Of a stretch of 64,000 nucleotides of DNA, positions 43,630-55,900 are shown in pieces. The notes under the pieces were generated by a model, which was given only the letters and a program-made list of their open reading frames with translations, had not been told where the DNA came from and made no database searches. The translations under genes and the position numbers were made by a program. Origin of the DNA: Symbiodinium natans (Eukaryota > Sar > Dinophyceae > Suessiales > Symbiodiniaceae); contig CAJNDS010002228.1 of the NCBI GenBank assembly GCA_905221605.1, positions 248,001-312,000 on the forward strand, read 5' to 3'. Position 1 is the stretch's first letter; the number at the start of each line of letters is the position of its first letter.

Positions 43630-45840
43630 TGAGGACTTCATTGTCACGGCTTGCACTTGCAAGGTTACCGGGAACCCATGATGTGTCGTAATGACGCCGG
43701 AGCCAGCTTGTGACAGCTACAATAACCATGGAAGAAGCCTTTGCTAACCCCCTCGGGTTAGCACTGATGGTGGCTAATCTCACATGCTGCTCGCATCTTA
43801 TGTTGCAGTCAAAGGCGGACAGCAAGCAGGTTCGAATTAATAGGGTTCGTTTGCTTTGCTGCACCCCACCAATTTAAAGGTGGAGCAGCCTTCTCAAGAA
43901 GACACTCAAGAGCGTGCCCGTATCTCGAATGCACAACTGGCACTAGGCCCACAAAGCCTTAGGCCTGCACAGCCATGGCATACTCTGAGCCTGAGCTGGT
44001 TGGTTGTGAAGGGAACGGACACGCAAGAAACTCGTCAGTTTCACCTTGCCAAGCAGCACAACTGTGCTGCATAAAAGGCAACTCGACGCATATTGTTTGC
44101 CCGCATAAAACGCCGTCAACCGGCTGCGCCCACAGGGTCGAATAATCATGATAGTCATCATAATAATCATAGTAGTAACGATTATTATTAGTAATAATAG
44201 TAGTAACGATTATTATTATTCTTCTTGTCAAGGCTCTAAAAAAGAATCGCAAGTACGGTATGGCAGCTCTCCATAGCTCTCGGGGACTGCTGCTCACAAG
44301 GATACCTCGGAGTTTCCGTCTCCAACGCTCCCTTTTGTGGACTCGTACACAAAGCCACAGTGACCCATTTCACATCAGACGCATGTATCATGCCTTTGCA
44401 GACATCCGAGTTTCAACTCGACCCCACATAAGGAAGGGCACGAAAGTGTGTAAAATCCCGCCCTCATCACATGCTTTCGGCTGGCACTTTGTCTGCCGAA
44501 AAGGCCATCGCGAATCTGTTAAAAGTCAGATGGCCGTGCTCGGCACATCGCCCCAGACGCCTTTTCCTCCAGTCACCACTTCACACCTACGCCTCTCGAA
44601 GCCACGCTGTGTTGTGCTGATAGGGTGCTTCTGGGTTTGGTGTTTAGGTTTTAGGGAGGGTTTAGGGTTTAGGGTTCAGTATTTCGGTTTTGGGGTTTGG
44701 GGTGGTTCAGGTTTTAGAAGACTAGGGTTCAAGCTGTGTATTCATGGCTCAGGGTCCCGGGACCACTCCATGGCTGGAACATGTGTGGCCCAAGATTCGA
44801 GGGTTGCCTACGTCCAGAAGCCGGAGGTCCTTCCCAAGGCTTGGGCAGGGTCCAGGATGCAGGGAGGAGGGGCTTTGGCGGGGTCAACAGCAAGTTGAGC
44901 TCTACTGACCCAAGCATTCCCGAACTCGTAGAAGCTTCTGTTGTAGGATGCAAGCTCAAAGCCGGCTGAACGGAAGAACGGAACAAGAGCTAGTTAGAAA
45001 GCTGGCTTCGAGCCCGAAGTCTACAGAACAGTGTGCAGTCAGGAACGGCACACGTGAAGATGCCGGGAAAGATGAGGCAGGTCTGTTCGGGCAGCATTTC
45101 GGGGCGATTTTGATCCAAGGAGCTGCATATTGCGAGCCCTAAACCTTCGACCCTAAACCCTCAACTCGTATTTTTGTGGAGATACGAGGGACCGCAAGCA
45201 AAGTTCAGGACATCGTGCCTCATGTTGCCCACGCCATCCCACTATATCAACGCACATCGGAGGAGCATCCTACTAGAAAGCAAAGAAATGTGTAAGCATC
45301 CCTGAGCCCTAGGTTTAGGGTTTAGGGTTTAGGGTTTAGGGTTTAGGGTCTAGGGTAAAAACCCTGGACCCCACAATTTGCAGAAGCATCTGGACTTTGA
45401 GTGCTCGGGGCCAGTAGGGCTTGTAGGCTCCATGTTGGGTGATGGGATCTTTAAATGTCAGCCACTAAGTCTCGAACCGCAACAGCGTCCACACATATAT
45501 ATATATATACAGATGCATATACATATACATATACATATATATATATATATATGTATACATATGTACCTGTCATGATAATGATCGCTTAGGTTCTCTTCTT
45601 TGTGTATCACAGTTTCCTGCTTATGAACATGTTGTATCGTAGATGGTATGAAAGTACATACACATTATATACATATACATATATATATATGTAGATATAC
45701 TATGTGTATGTATATTCAGATGGCCAAGATCTCAGAGGGAAAGATGCATGGACCTAGAGACGAGACGAGTACCAGAGGACCAGAGCATGAGGAGTCTATA
45801 AGTGCAGTCGTTGAGCCATAATGTTAGAGGTGACATCCAT
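43630..45840. other. Region without a supported gene
   Basis: Contains an ATT/AAT microsatellite near 44140-44220, TTTAGGG blocks (44640-44690, 45310-45355) and AT/AC microsatellites (45495-45560, 45670-45715). The open frame 44260-44898 is long but its sequence runs through a telomere-like block and shows no motif, so I do not call it. Confidence 0.4.
45495..45560. repeat. AT/CATA microsatellite
   Basis: Alternating (AT)n and (CATATA)n. Similar tracts at 45670-45715, 48140-48185, 50930-50995, 51158-51345, 58530-58548, 59655-59725, 61072-61180 and 63150-63175. Tyr/Ile-rich frames across them are not genes. Confidence 0.9.
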
Positions 45841-45849
45841 GCAACCATA

Positions 45850-46228
45850 GCACACCGACCTTCAACGAAGTTCCGCAATATCCAATCCGCAACGTCATGG
45901 AAGCTTCGCGGCCGCTAGGCCAGACTTTCTCATCCAGAAGCGGATTCAGAAGGAGTTTGGTGACTCTGAATGGAAGGGTGTGCCGATTGGGAGGCAGGTT
46001 TTGGCGTGGTCTCGGATGCTTTGTCGGGCAAGGCCATCCCTCAGCATTTCCAGAATCTGATGCGAGAGAACCCCTCATAGTTGGCAAGCTGCAGGACAAC
46101 CAGTTCGCTGTCGCAGCTGATTATGCGTCCAAGATGGCCGCAATCTCGCAGGTCACGCACTGGTTTGAGGCCGCTGGGACTTTTAAGACGGAGCTGCGCA
46201 TAAGTCTGCTTGTTAGCTCCGAGTCTTA
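45850..46228 (+). pseudogene. Decayed coding sequence in three successive frames
   Basis: Protein-like sequence continues but changes frame twice without a plausible intron. About 45860-45991 gives RPDFLIQKRIQKEFGDSEWK then GVPIG. About 45994-46071 gives AGFGVVSDALSGKAIPQHFQ then NLMRENP. About 46072-46228 gives LIVGKLQDNQFAVAADYASK, MAAISQVTHWFEAAG and more. Each step is one base. I read this as a broken exon or processed copy; two sequencing indels are the alternative. Family unknown. Confidence 0.35.
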
Positions 46229-46335
46229 ACGGTCTTAATTGGCTTTGTGCTGCTGCGGGGGGCAGCTGTGTCCCTGTACACAGCCCACGGAATCACCCAA
46301 GCACTGACCTGCAAGCTGAATGAGTTGTATAGCAG

Positions 46336-46419
46336 CCCTGGGATTTCATGCGTGGAAAGGGCAAACAGAAGTTCGATTTTGCGGAGACGGAGAAGCGCAG
46401 TTCTGAGTTCATCAAGCAG
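46336..46419 (+). CDS. Exon candidate, unidentified basic protein
   Basis: After TATAGCAG; reads PWDFMRGKGKQKFDFAETEK then RSSEFIKQ, ending at CAG before GCGGGC (a GC donor as used in the KAS III gene). Exactly 28 codons. The frame stays open further (AGLSRVLLGDKG...), so the exon may be longer. Confidence 0.42.
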
Positions 46420-49400
46420 GCGGGCTTGAGTCGCGTGCTTTTGGGCGACAAGGGAGCTTTGCTTTCTTTGCCTGTAACTCAGCAATCCTCTGAATGGGCA
46501 TCCCTAGACCCTAGACCCTAAACCCCAAACCCTAAACCCTAAACCCTAAGCGTGACAGGAGATGAACGCCTGCAGTGAGGAGCTGAAGATTAGACGACGA
46601 CGCTCAGCGGTGAAGACTTCCGCTTCCTGCGTTTGCTGGTTGTTTGGGTTTTGGGTTTAGGGCTTAGGGTTTAGGGTTTAGGGTTTAGGGTTTCTGTTTA
46701 CTGACTACGAATTTAGTGTGTTTCCATGGTCCTGCCATACTTGATTGATCTTTTTGGCCCTCTGATTAGGAGGCTTGGAAAAGGTAGCATTAGGTGGGTC
46801 CCGAGCTCAGGAACTCGGCTGAGAAACCTGTACGAGGCAGAAGTCAGGATCTTAGTGTCCCAATAGCCGTGGCGAAACTGGTCCATCATTGTGTGGGACA
46901 GGACAGCGCAAGATTCTTTGAGATGTGTCGTGCGCGACAGAAGCTGAAGAATAGGAGCAGAAAGTATCGACAATTTAGGCTCAGTTAAAGATGGCACAGC
47001 TTCGACAGTACAATATGAATCCGTATGATCTAAATGTGTTTCATGCGTGTATTCAAATTTTTCCTGGAATCAGCTGCTGGCAATGCCCTTGCAAACTTGC
47101 TAAGGCCAAGGCCTACGAAGCTGAATTAGCTTCGTTGGGTTTGGCTGTCCAGCGCCACCTGTACTGAGCTGCGGATGCCGGCAACTCAATGAACAAGTCC
47201 TAGAGGAAGGTTTAGGGTTTAGGGTTTGGGGTTTAGGGTTTAGGGTTTAGGGTTTAGGGTTTAAGGTTCTCTTTGTGCCGGTGTTTGGATGCATCTGCTT
47301 TTGCCATTTGCAACTCAAGCTAAGTTCATATTCTGATCGCAGGAAGGTTCATGGTAGGCCTGCAGACCGGTCACCCTGTTGCGACCCTAAAGCCTAAACC
47401 TTAAACCCTAAACCCTAAACCCTAAACCCTAAGAGCCAAATCTGCTGCAAGGTCTCCAACTTCGCGCTCGCGACGTGTGATGTTTCACCTGGGCTGCGCA
47501 ATCTTCTCAGAAGATGCTGTCTGCCCTGCTCGATGCACGGACTGGAGTTGCGCCTGGGACCCGTAAGACTTAGCAGCGCAGTATGTCAGGACAGACCATC
47601 TCTGCTTGGTTATGGTGGTAAGAGGAGTCCCAGGCATGCGTTTGGACGATAACCTCGATCCATTGAAAAAAAGAGACTAAGCTTGCTGTGGTTGGACCAT
47701 CGCACTTTATTCAGCCTCACAGAATGAACAATGAAAGTCTGTGCCGTGCTGTCCATGTGGGCAGAGATCAAAACCCATACCACGAGGTCGTAGCTAGAGT
47801 CCCTCATGCAATAAATGAAGCCTCGGCAAGGCCCTGCCTGCAGTGATGTCAATGTTATTCCTCGCCGGAATGAACCAAAACAAATCCTAAACCCTAAACC
47901 CTAAACCCTAAACCCTACACCCTAAACCCTAAACCCTAAGCCTTGAACTTCCAGAACCCGCAGCGGATGGCTCAAACTGCAAAAGAGGGTACAAGAAACA
48001 AGGGGTGCGGCTTTAGACCGGGTGAGGGCCTTGTTGGGAAGCCTGTGCCCTTGGGCGCTGTAGGGTTCATTTGAAGGGGGCGCTGTAGGGTTCATTTGAG
48101 GGTCCATAAAGGTGTGTTTACAGGGTTTATGAAAATGTGTGTGTATATATATATTTTTTATAGATATATATATATATAGATATGTATAATGTAGGGAGAG
48201 TCTTGGGATTTAGAGAAGGTTCATGTATGGGACGCATGTAGGGTTCCTATGGCTAGACTCAGGTTTAGGTACACGGTCAAGGGCTTTGGGGTCCTTGGTG
48301 TGAAGTTGCCCTTTTTGAACTTGGTTTAGGGTTCAGGATTGAAGTGGTTGGCCTTCAGGCCTTTTCACTTTGAAGGTGCTTTGGTGTCGGAGTGTGGGAT
48401 ACTGGAACAGTGTTGGAAGTGGAGATTGGGCACGCGTGGACGGAAAGGGCAGGCTTTTGGGGTTAGACTATTTAGACTCCGGCAAAGCCACTGAGGAAAA
48501 ACATCCAGGCTCACAGCCGGCAGGGTCAAAGCGTGCAGACGAGTATGCTTCACGCATCTCACAGGATGCCGCGACACTTTGCAAGCGTGTTTAGGGTGCA
48601 ACTGGCGCGTAAGTAGGGTTTAGCCTTGAGGGAGTTTCTTTCCTAAATTTCCGCAAAGCGGAGAGGGAGCTCACAAAGCCTAACCCCCGCAGCCCCTGAT
48701 CCCGAAATTCCAGCGTGACATTTGGGGTTGTACGAAAAGAGGGGACCCTCCAATATAGATCCCAAGTAATAAGATCCCCTTCTAATAATAAGGACCCCAA
48801 GAAGTTTCCCCTAAGTTCGGACACCCCCAAGTCCTGCAAGCCTTGAGAAGCTGAAGGTGGCGACCCATGGTCGATGTACCCCGACTAGCGAGTCTAGATG
48901 CCAGGCCCTCAGTGTCAGGTGCTTGAACGCGCCACGGCATGGAGATGCCATGCATCTACCCTCTTGGTTCAAGATAGGTTGGATGTAAAATCATGTACAT
49001 AGCCAAGAATAGCATGTTCGCAGCGGCTTGCTCATATCCCATCGCCGCCCTTGCAGTCCTTATGTGGAAGTTTCCGAAAATTGGGGGTCGGGGGGTATTC
49101 CGATGATAAGGATTGCTGTATTTGGGTAAGGGCTTTCTCTTGGGGGCCATGCCCACGTGCTTTGGTGGAGAGTGCGAGGCCCAGAGAGAGGTTTTTCTTG
49201 GTGCAGCGTTCAGGTTTTGTTTGTAGGTGTGGAGTCCAGATGCCTCATGAGTTTTTTGGAACCATTGTGTCGGCTTTGGGCTCGAGGAAGGCAACGCCAC
49301 TACACGTCATGCTGAAATTTGTTCCCAAACCACCCTAAACCCTAAAACCTAAGCCCTGGTATGTGGAACAGACGGGTGCCCCATCTCAGGCCCTGGTCGC

Positions 49401-49540
49401 AGTCAAAGATGGCAGAGTCATCCAGAAGGCGAGCGGCTTGGGGAGGGGGCGCAAGAGTTTTGAGACGGTTTCAGGGTACAGGGCTAGGGTTAGGGTTTAG
49501 GGTGTAGGTTTGTTTGGAGCTCTGGGGGGGGGGGGTGGGG
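46420..49540. other. Region of telomere-like blocks with weak exon candidates
   Basis: CCCTAAA blocks at 46500-46550, 47385-47433 and 47885-47940; TTTAGGG blocks at 46645-46692 and 47208-47268. Weak candidates: about 47490-47562 (RVMFHLGCAIFSEDAVCPAR then CTDWSCAWD, before GTAAGA) and about 48490-48594 (KATEEKHPGSQPAGSKRADE then YASRISQDAATLCKR). No family recognised. Confidence 0.25.
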
Positions 49541-49655
49541 AAATCTGGGCGGCCATCGCGGATCCGGAGCCTCGCTACGCCGGGTGCGGTGGCAAATTCG
49601 CTCAGCTTCTTCTGAGAGCTCCCGCAGCTCCCAAGCAAACCTCTCTCCCGACGTT
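49541..49655 (+). CDS. Exon candidate, unidentified
   Basis: Reads GEIWAAIADPEPRYAGCGGK then FAQLLLRAPAAPK. The left edge abuts a G12 run, so the acceptor is unclear. The opposite strand is open too; the + frame is preferred because neighbouring genes are on +. Confidence 0.28.
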
Positions 49656-51282
49656 TACAATTTTCACGTGTCAAAAAAGCTGAGCCTTCACAGCAGCTGG
49701 GTACAAGTCCGGCAGCTTCAAAGACCCGATGCAGCAGAAGGGAATGGAGTCTCCCGCAGCAGGAAATGCAAAAGAAGAAGAACAATGATAAGCAAACTGA
49801 GGGTAGGGGGAGTAGTAAAAGTTATGGCAGGTTGTTGGGAAACGAACTAAGCAATCATAGCAATGCAGAAGGAACACGAGTCGTAATGGTAAAAGTTTCA
49901 GTACTAGTAAGGCCTAATCCAGAATGACAATGATCATAGCGATACTTGCAACAATAATTGCATCAATATGAGTAACAGCAACAAATGCCTGAACATCAAG
50001 AATCCTGAATGTTACGTAACAAGAGAACTAGCTTTCATGAATAGCAGATGTCGTGACTTTTGTTGTTGTCATTTTCATGTCCCTTTTTCTCGGTATTGTT
50101 ACTGTCACTATGATTCTGACGGTGATGATTGTGATCATGATTGCGAGACAGTTTCTGACGATGACCATGACAATGCTCATGGAAAGGCGCACAGACTTCT
50201 TGAGCAAAACGTGTTTGCACGCAGAAGTCTGTGATCTCCAACTAGCGGAACTGGGACCGGAGCACATGTGCCGTCAGCATCATCCGCAGCAGCATCGCGA
50301 TTAGCCTCGGCAGTAAAATGAACAATAATGTCTGTTTGAGATACATGAATATTGCTAGGATGCACTGCGATAAACTGCGGGAGGCCCAGGCGCTGGCAGC
50401 CCCTGGCGCCAGCGCCCCGCGCAGCGGCCGAGACCACGGCTCGCGCAGCGCACGCAGCGCTGCGCCGTGGGTGGGGCTGTCAGGCGGGGGTTCACCAGGA
50501 TGCGTTTGGGGCTCGCAATGTTGACGGGTTTAGGGAAGCATGGGCTTAGGGTGTAGGAGGGGCGACTACAAATTGCACCCATAATCCCTGAATCAAAAAC
50601 CTTCGTAGGCTCGTTCTGGGGATTCTAATCAAGTCCTGGGCCAAGTTTCGCAGCGCTTCTTGCTCTTTGTTGGGGCATCGGCTTTTCGTAAGCCCGAGGT
50701 ATTATTGGCTTTGAACCCTAAACCCTAAGCCCTAAGACCCAAAACCCTAAACCCTAAACCCGAAACCCTAAACCCTAAACCTGGTTGGGGGAGGAGTCGA
50801 CGAGAGAACCCGAGCCTTTGGCGAAGCAAAGGATCCAAAACATCCCTCAACCTGCCTTGCACACCGCCGCGCAACGCCATGGCATGGCACATCATGTCAA
50901 GAAGATTTTAGGAGTCTTATTGCCTCTGTATATATATATATATAAATATGCATATATATATATGTATATTGTATGTATATATATATATATGTATTATCAA
51001 CATACCGTAAATGAAGCTCTGATAATCAGCCCTCCCTGAAAAGGCCTCTGCGGCGCAGTGGCGGCCGGTCGCCAGCGTCGCCGGCTCCGGGCGCTGCCCT
51101 TCGGCATCTCTGCCACCCGGTTCGAAGACAGTTCAGAATAATATTAAAGACATGCATGCATATATATATATATATGTATACATATATATGTATATATATA
51201 TATATACATACGTTTTTTTTTTAATGTTTGTTTATGTATATTTTCATACTATATCATTTCTCTCAGAATGTGCCTACCTACC

Positions 51283-51341
<59 letters not shown>

Positions 51342-51704
51342 CGCAGATAGATGTTCAGCTTCAAGGGTAGAAAGTGGCTTGTGTTAGTGTTTCTGAGCTT
51401 CAGAGCATGTCCTCAAACTCAGTTTTTAAACTTTGAAAGATAGGGTGCCGAGGAGTGGAGGCGAATGACAAAGTGCAGCATACATTCGGTAGAGACAGCA
51501 TGTCCTGTCCATCAGACCATCCGTTTGTCTAAGTATCCATTTGTCTAAGTATCCATCTGTCTAAGCATCCATCTGCCTATCCGTCTCCATCCTTTGCATG
51601 TAAGTACATACTATAAAATATAGCAAATGTATATATGCACCGGTTCTCGAAGTGGGGGTCGCGGGGGGCAATGCACGGGGGGCAATGCTCTGCTGAGAGC
51701 TGAG
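49656..51704. other. Region upstream of KAS III: microsatellites and GC-rich islands
   Basis: AT-type microsatellites at 50930-50995 and 51158-51345, and a CCCTAAA block at 50712-50782. The GC-rich islands at 50385-50480 and 51057-51125 are Ala/Arg/Ser/Pro-rich in several frames. One or both may encode the plastid-targeting N-terminus of the KAS III gene, but nothing in them proves it. Confidence 0.3.
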
Positions 51705-51740
51705 GTGGTGGGCACGGGCTCTGCAGCTCCTGACACTGTC
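51705..51740 (+). CDS. fabH: KAS III exon: N-terminal glycine-rich strand
   Basis: After GCTGAG; reads [12 protein letters not shown], the first beta-strand and G-x-G-S-x-x-P signature of KAS III. Ends before GTGCCC (GT donor). 36 bases, 12 whole codons. Confidence 0.85.
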
Positions 51741-52866
51741 GTGCCCTGGCTCGGGGTTTAAGGTTTAGGGTTTTGGGTTTAGAGTTTAGGGTTTAGGGTT
51801 TAGGGTTTAGGGTATAGCATCCCAAGTCCAAGCATTCACTAGGCCAGCAATAGTGTTCGAGCCCAACGCCCTCAGGGCCTCAAGCCTTTCTGCGCAATCC
51901 CTTAACCGTAAACAAACACTGAAAATAAAACAGTCACCCGAAAACAAAACTGTGTATTATACAGGATGACACAACAAATTTACTAAATTGCGTCGGGCTG
52001 GCCTGTGGACTACCTCTTGCAAGATTTGTTTGGGGCAACGTTTCAGAATGAAATTCCATAAGGCTTTTCGTAGAACTGGCCGAGCTTAGCTTTCTGGATT
52101 GTCCTGGCTCTGGCTCTTTGAGATTCCTGGAGCCCAACGCCCTCAGGGTCTCAAACCTGACTGCGTATGCCCTTAACCCTCAGCACAAACCCTTTAACAA
52201 AAAAAACAACTGCCCGGAAAAAGGCTTGTGATACTAGCGGGCCACCCCAACAAAATGATGTCGCAGAGTAAGTTCTCGAAACTTGTGATTGCGGACCCTG
52301 CCTAAACTAAAGCCAGCGCAACGTTAACATGTTGCCATAGAAACCTATACCCTAAACCCCGAACCTAAACCCTAGGCCCTGAACCCTAGGCCCCAAGGCC
52401 TTGAACCCTCAACCCTCTAGACCTTGCACCCTAAACCCCACGCCCAGAACCGATTGACCGAAATTGGACCAACACAGGTCGGTGCCCAGAGAGCGAAATT
52501 TGAACAGCACCGGTGGCCGATGTAGCGAACGTTGAGTAACACCGGTGGCCGATGCAGCGAATTTGCACAGGGCTTAAATGCGCATATACATAGTATATAT
52601 ATAAATATGAAAGAGAGGGTTTAGGGCTTAGGGTTTTCGAGTTGCCCATCGTGCGGGTCCGCAAGGGCTAGCTTGTTCGCCAGCTCCCACTCCTTTGGTT
52701 TTGTGAGTGCAACAGCAATGAACAGCAGCTACTGCATGGAGGGCGCAGGGACCCTAGGGTTTAGGGTTTCGGGTTTAGGGTTGCTTACAAGGCTGCCCAT
52801 CGCCGCTCTTAGATCGTGTGCCAGAACCCATTTCGACGATCAGCTGAATGAACGTTGTGGTCGTAG

Positions 52867-52901
<35 letters not shown>

Positions 52902-55900
52902 CTTATTATCGTATGCTTGTTGTGCTAGTGAGATTGTTGTGAACCTTGTCATTGTCGATAACATTGTTTGTTATCGTTATTCGTCTCCACTTTGTTTCTA
53001 CTGCTATTCCTATTTGTTGATGTGTTTTTTCAGCTTTCGTTGTTGTGATGATGATGGTGGGTCGCATCATGCTGGCCCCTAGATTATCTGGGATGACAAA
53101 GCCTGAGGTCTCCAATGACGATCTAGCGGAGATCGTGGAGACCAGCGACGAATGGATCTCACAGCGCACAGGGATCAGGCGCTTCTGACAGTCGGCCCAG
53201 CATCTTTGTGTTAAGGGTTCAAGGTTTTAGGGGGATTCGTCGTATCCAGTGCATGACAGAGCTTGCAGAACCCTGAAGAAGCGAACGTTTGAGTCCTGCC
53301 TTTTCGTCGATTTGCGATGCTGCAAAACCGTGCTCTGCGACGAAGTGCCACCAGGAGAAGACATGTCCTCGCTCCCGACGAGTCGCTAGCGTGCCCTGTC
53401 TTTTGATGATGACCATGGTCATAGCACCGTCTTTCAGCACATGCCTATGCGAAGGTATCCTTCCAGGCGTGAAGCCGCAATTTGACAATGGAACATCAAA
53501 GTCATCTAAGTCGGGCAGGGCACCCTGCTGCCTACAGAGTGCGCCGGGCGTAGAACGTACACTGCAACATACACCCTGGCTGCAGTGCATGGTGGTTACT
53601 CAACCTGCACTGGCAAGCCCCAGCCTTCGATGTCGGGGTTTAGGGCAACATGGCTGAGGCCAGGCATCCAGCTGCATCCATCCCGCCCTACTAAGGCGTA
53701 AGAGCGTTCCCAGGAGAATTCCCAAAAGCCGTCTATCACAGGGTTTAGGGTTTAGGGTTTAAGGGTTGGGGTCCCATCCTTAGGCTTCTGTGAAAGAATG
53801 TCCTGCACTCAAGGTCGCTGTCTGCCAAAGCTGCAACCAGAGCTCTGGAAGCTGCAAAGATCCGTGGCAGCAGATGCCCCTGACTCTCTCTCTCCCTCTC
53901 TCTCTCTCTCGCTAGTTCTCTTTCTCTCCCTCTCTCTCTCTTTCTCGTGCTCTTTCTCTTTCTTTGTTTCTTTCTCTTTGACACACCTACAACAGCAGGG
54001 AATCTCGCTAAACACACTAGTCTCGTGAACTGGCAGTGGCTCAGGGACTGCCATACTGGCTTTACGAATCCGGCGAACGCTGCATAACCCCCCTTGGTAT
54101 CATCCCAAAAGCTTTTTGTGATGCAGGAATGTAGGAAGGCATGTGGGGGAAGCGTTGCACCCCGTCGCGCATGCCTTCGGGGAGTATGTCTACATCACTA
54201 GACACAGCAACGTCCGGAGCAACGCGTAAGGGTGTAGGAGGAATGAATCTTGCTTCTGTCCAGGCCACATCGGACTGAAACGTCGCGAGCGGTAGCGCAA
54301 CACATTGACAGTACTCGCACAACATTAGAGTCAGCCCGAGCTTAGGGAGCTTGGTTACAGGACAACGACCCCGAATACCATAAAGATCATGAAGCCAACG
54401 CTGCTGCAAAAGCGTACCTACACAGGTGCAGCTCTTGCCTTACAGAACTGACACGTCTGTAGATCCCTTGGGGGGCTCTCAGAAGCACGGTCGCAGCTTT
54501 CAGCTTGATGTCAACACAGTTGTTCTTCAGAACTTCGTGTGCCCCTTCAGCGGCTGGCGTCACATGTACTTGATGGCCACAACTCGTTTCAACTGCGAAC
54601 ATAGGCTTACAATCCCACCCCACCACCCCAAGCAGGGTGAAACCCCGGCAGCTGGAAATTGGAGGATGTCCGCTGAAGATATCGAGCTGGTGATCCACGC
54701 TACCTCCACACCGGACGATCTCTTCGGAACCGGCCCCAAGGTCGCGCACTGAGCCAGATTATTCGTTTTTTTTTTTTTTTCTTCAGGGCGGGGGGAATTC
54801 AAGTAACAATGTATAAGGAACAAGATGTTCATTCGCAGAATGAACTTACATGATGATGTTCTGAATGTCCCTCAACCAGGAAATTGCAATTCGAAGCGAC
54901 ATTCGCATGGCTGTTGTGCATGGTTGTTGTGGATCAGTTGAGGTGTTCATATGTGTTCATGGGGGTTCAGATGCAATCTCTCGCTCTGGTTCTGAAAAGT
55001 GAATGCGTGGCAAGTTCACACTAAAGGCCGTGAGCAATTACAAAAACATGATGTTGCAATAAGAAACATGGTATAGGAATATAGGGCTTCTAGACAAAAA
55101 CATTCTGCACAATCATTGTATTTGAAAAACCATATAATGGTATAGCAACATAGTGAAATAATGCCTTGCGCAGGTGGCGTCGATGCTTGGCGCAGACAAG
55201 GCCGTAGCCTTCGATTTGACGGCAGCCTGTTCAGGCAGGTTGGCAGGGCAGGGCAGGATGCTACGTACTAGATTATTCGACTAGACTGTTGCGCATTATT
55301 ATTGCTATTATTGCGCATTGATTTTTCTAGAATAAAAAGGTTATGCTACTATGTTATAACTGTACTGTTATACCCTTATTGTGTTTCATCAATCTGACCA
55401 CTTTCCTGGATATCCTTGTGGGGGGGGGGGGGGGGCGACTTTGCACATAGGCAGCCCTTTTGGCCTACACCCCAAACCCTAAACCCGAAACGCGAAACCC
55501 TTTTGGCTGCAGCTCTTTTGGCTGCAGGCTTCGTCTTCGCCTTAACAACCGCAGCGCAGTATGTGCGCCGCGGCCTCGGCTTCGCCCGCAGGAGTTGCTG
55601 TCAATCTGGCGGAGCATGCGATCTGTTTGTTTAGGGTTTAGGGTTCAGGGTTTCGGGTTTAGGGTTTAGGGGTCCTGCAGTGGAGTGGCAGCAGGAAGCC
55701 GGAAGCTGGAGCAGAAGTGCCAAGGTCGAGTTTGTTACCTGCGAGTAAAGAAGGCCAAGAAAGCAGCGGCCAGAGAAGCTCATAGACACTCTGTAAATCA
55801 GCCCCCGCAACGCGAGCTCTTTTTCCTCACCCTATGCGATCTCAATCCCCAAATCCCCAACCACGGTGTGCCGAGGCTCGGGTGCTTACAAATCCGCAGT

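Noticed and set aside
44260-44898. 212-residue + strand frame
   Set aside because: Its middle part is translated TTTAGGG-type sequence (GFREGLGFRV-like) and the rest lacks any recognisable domain.
51057-51125. VASVAGSGRCPSASL as the KAS III N-terminus
   Set aside because: The exon at 51705 ([12 protein letters not shown]) matches the family far better and joins in phase, so this GC-rich island is at most a targeting-peptide exon.
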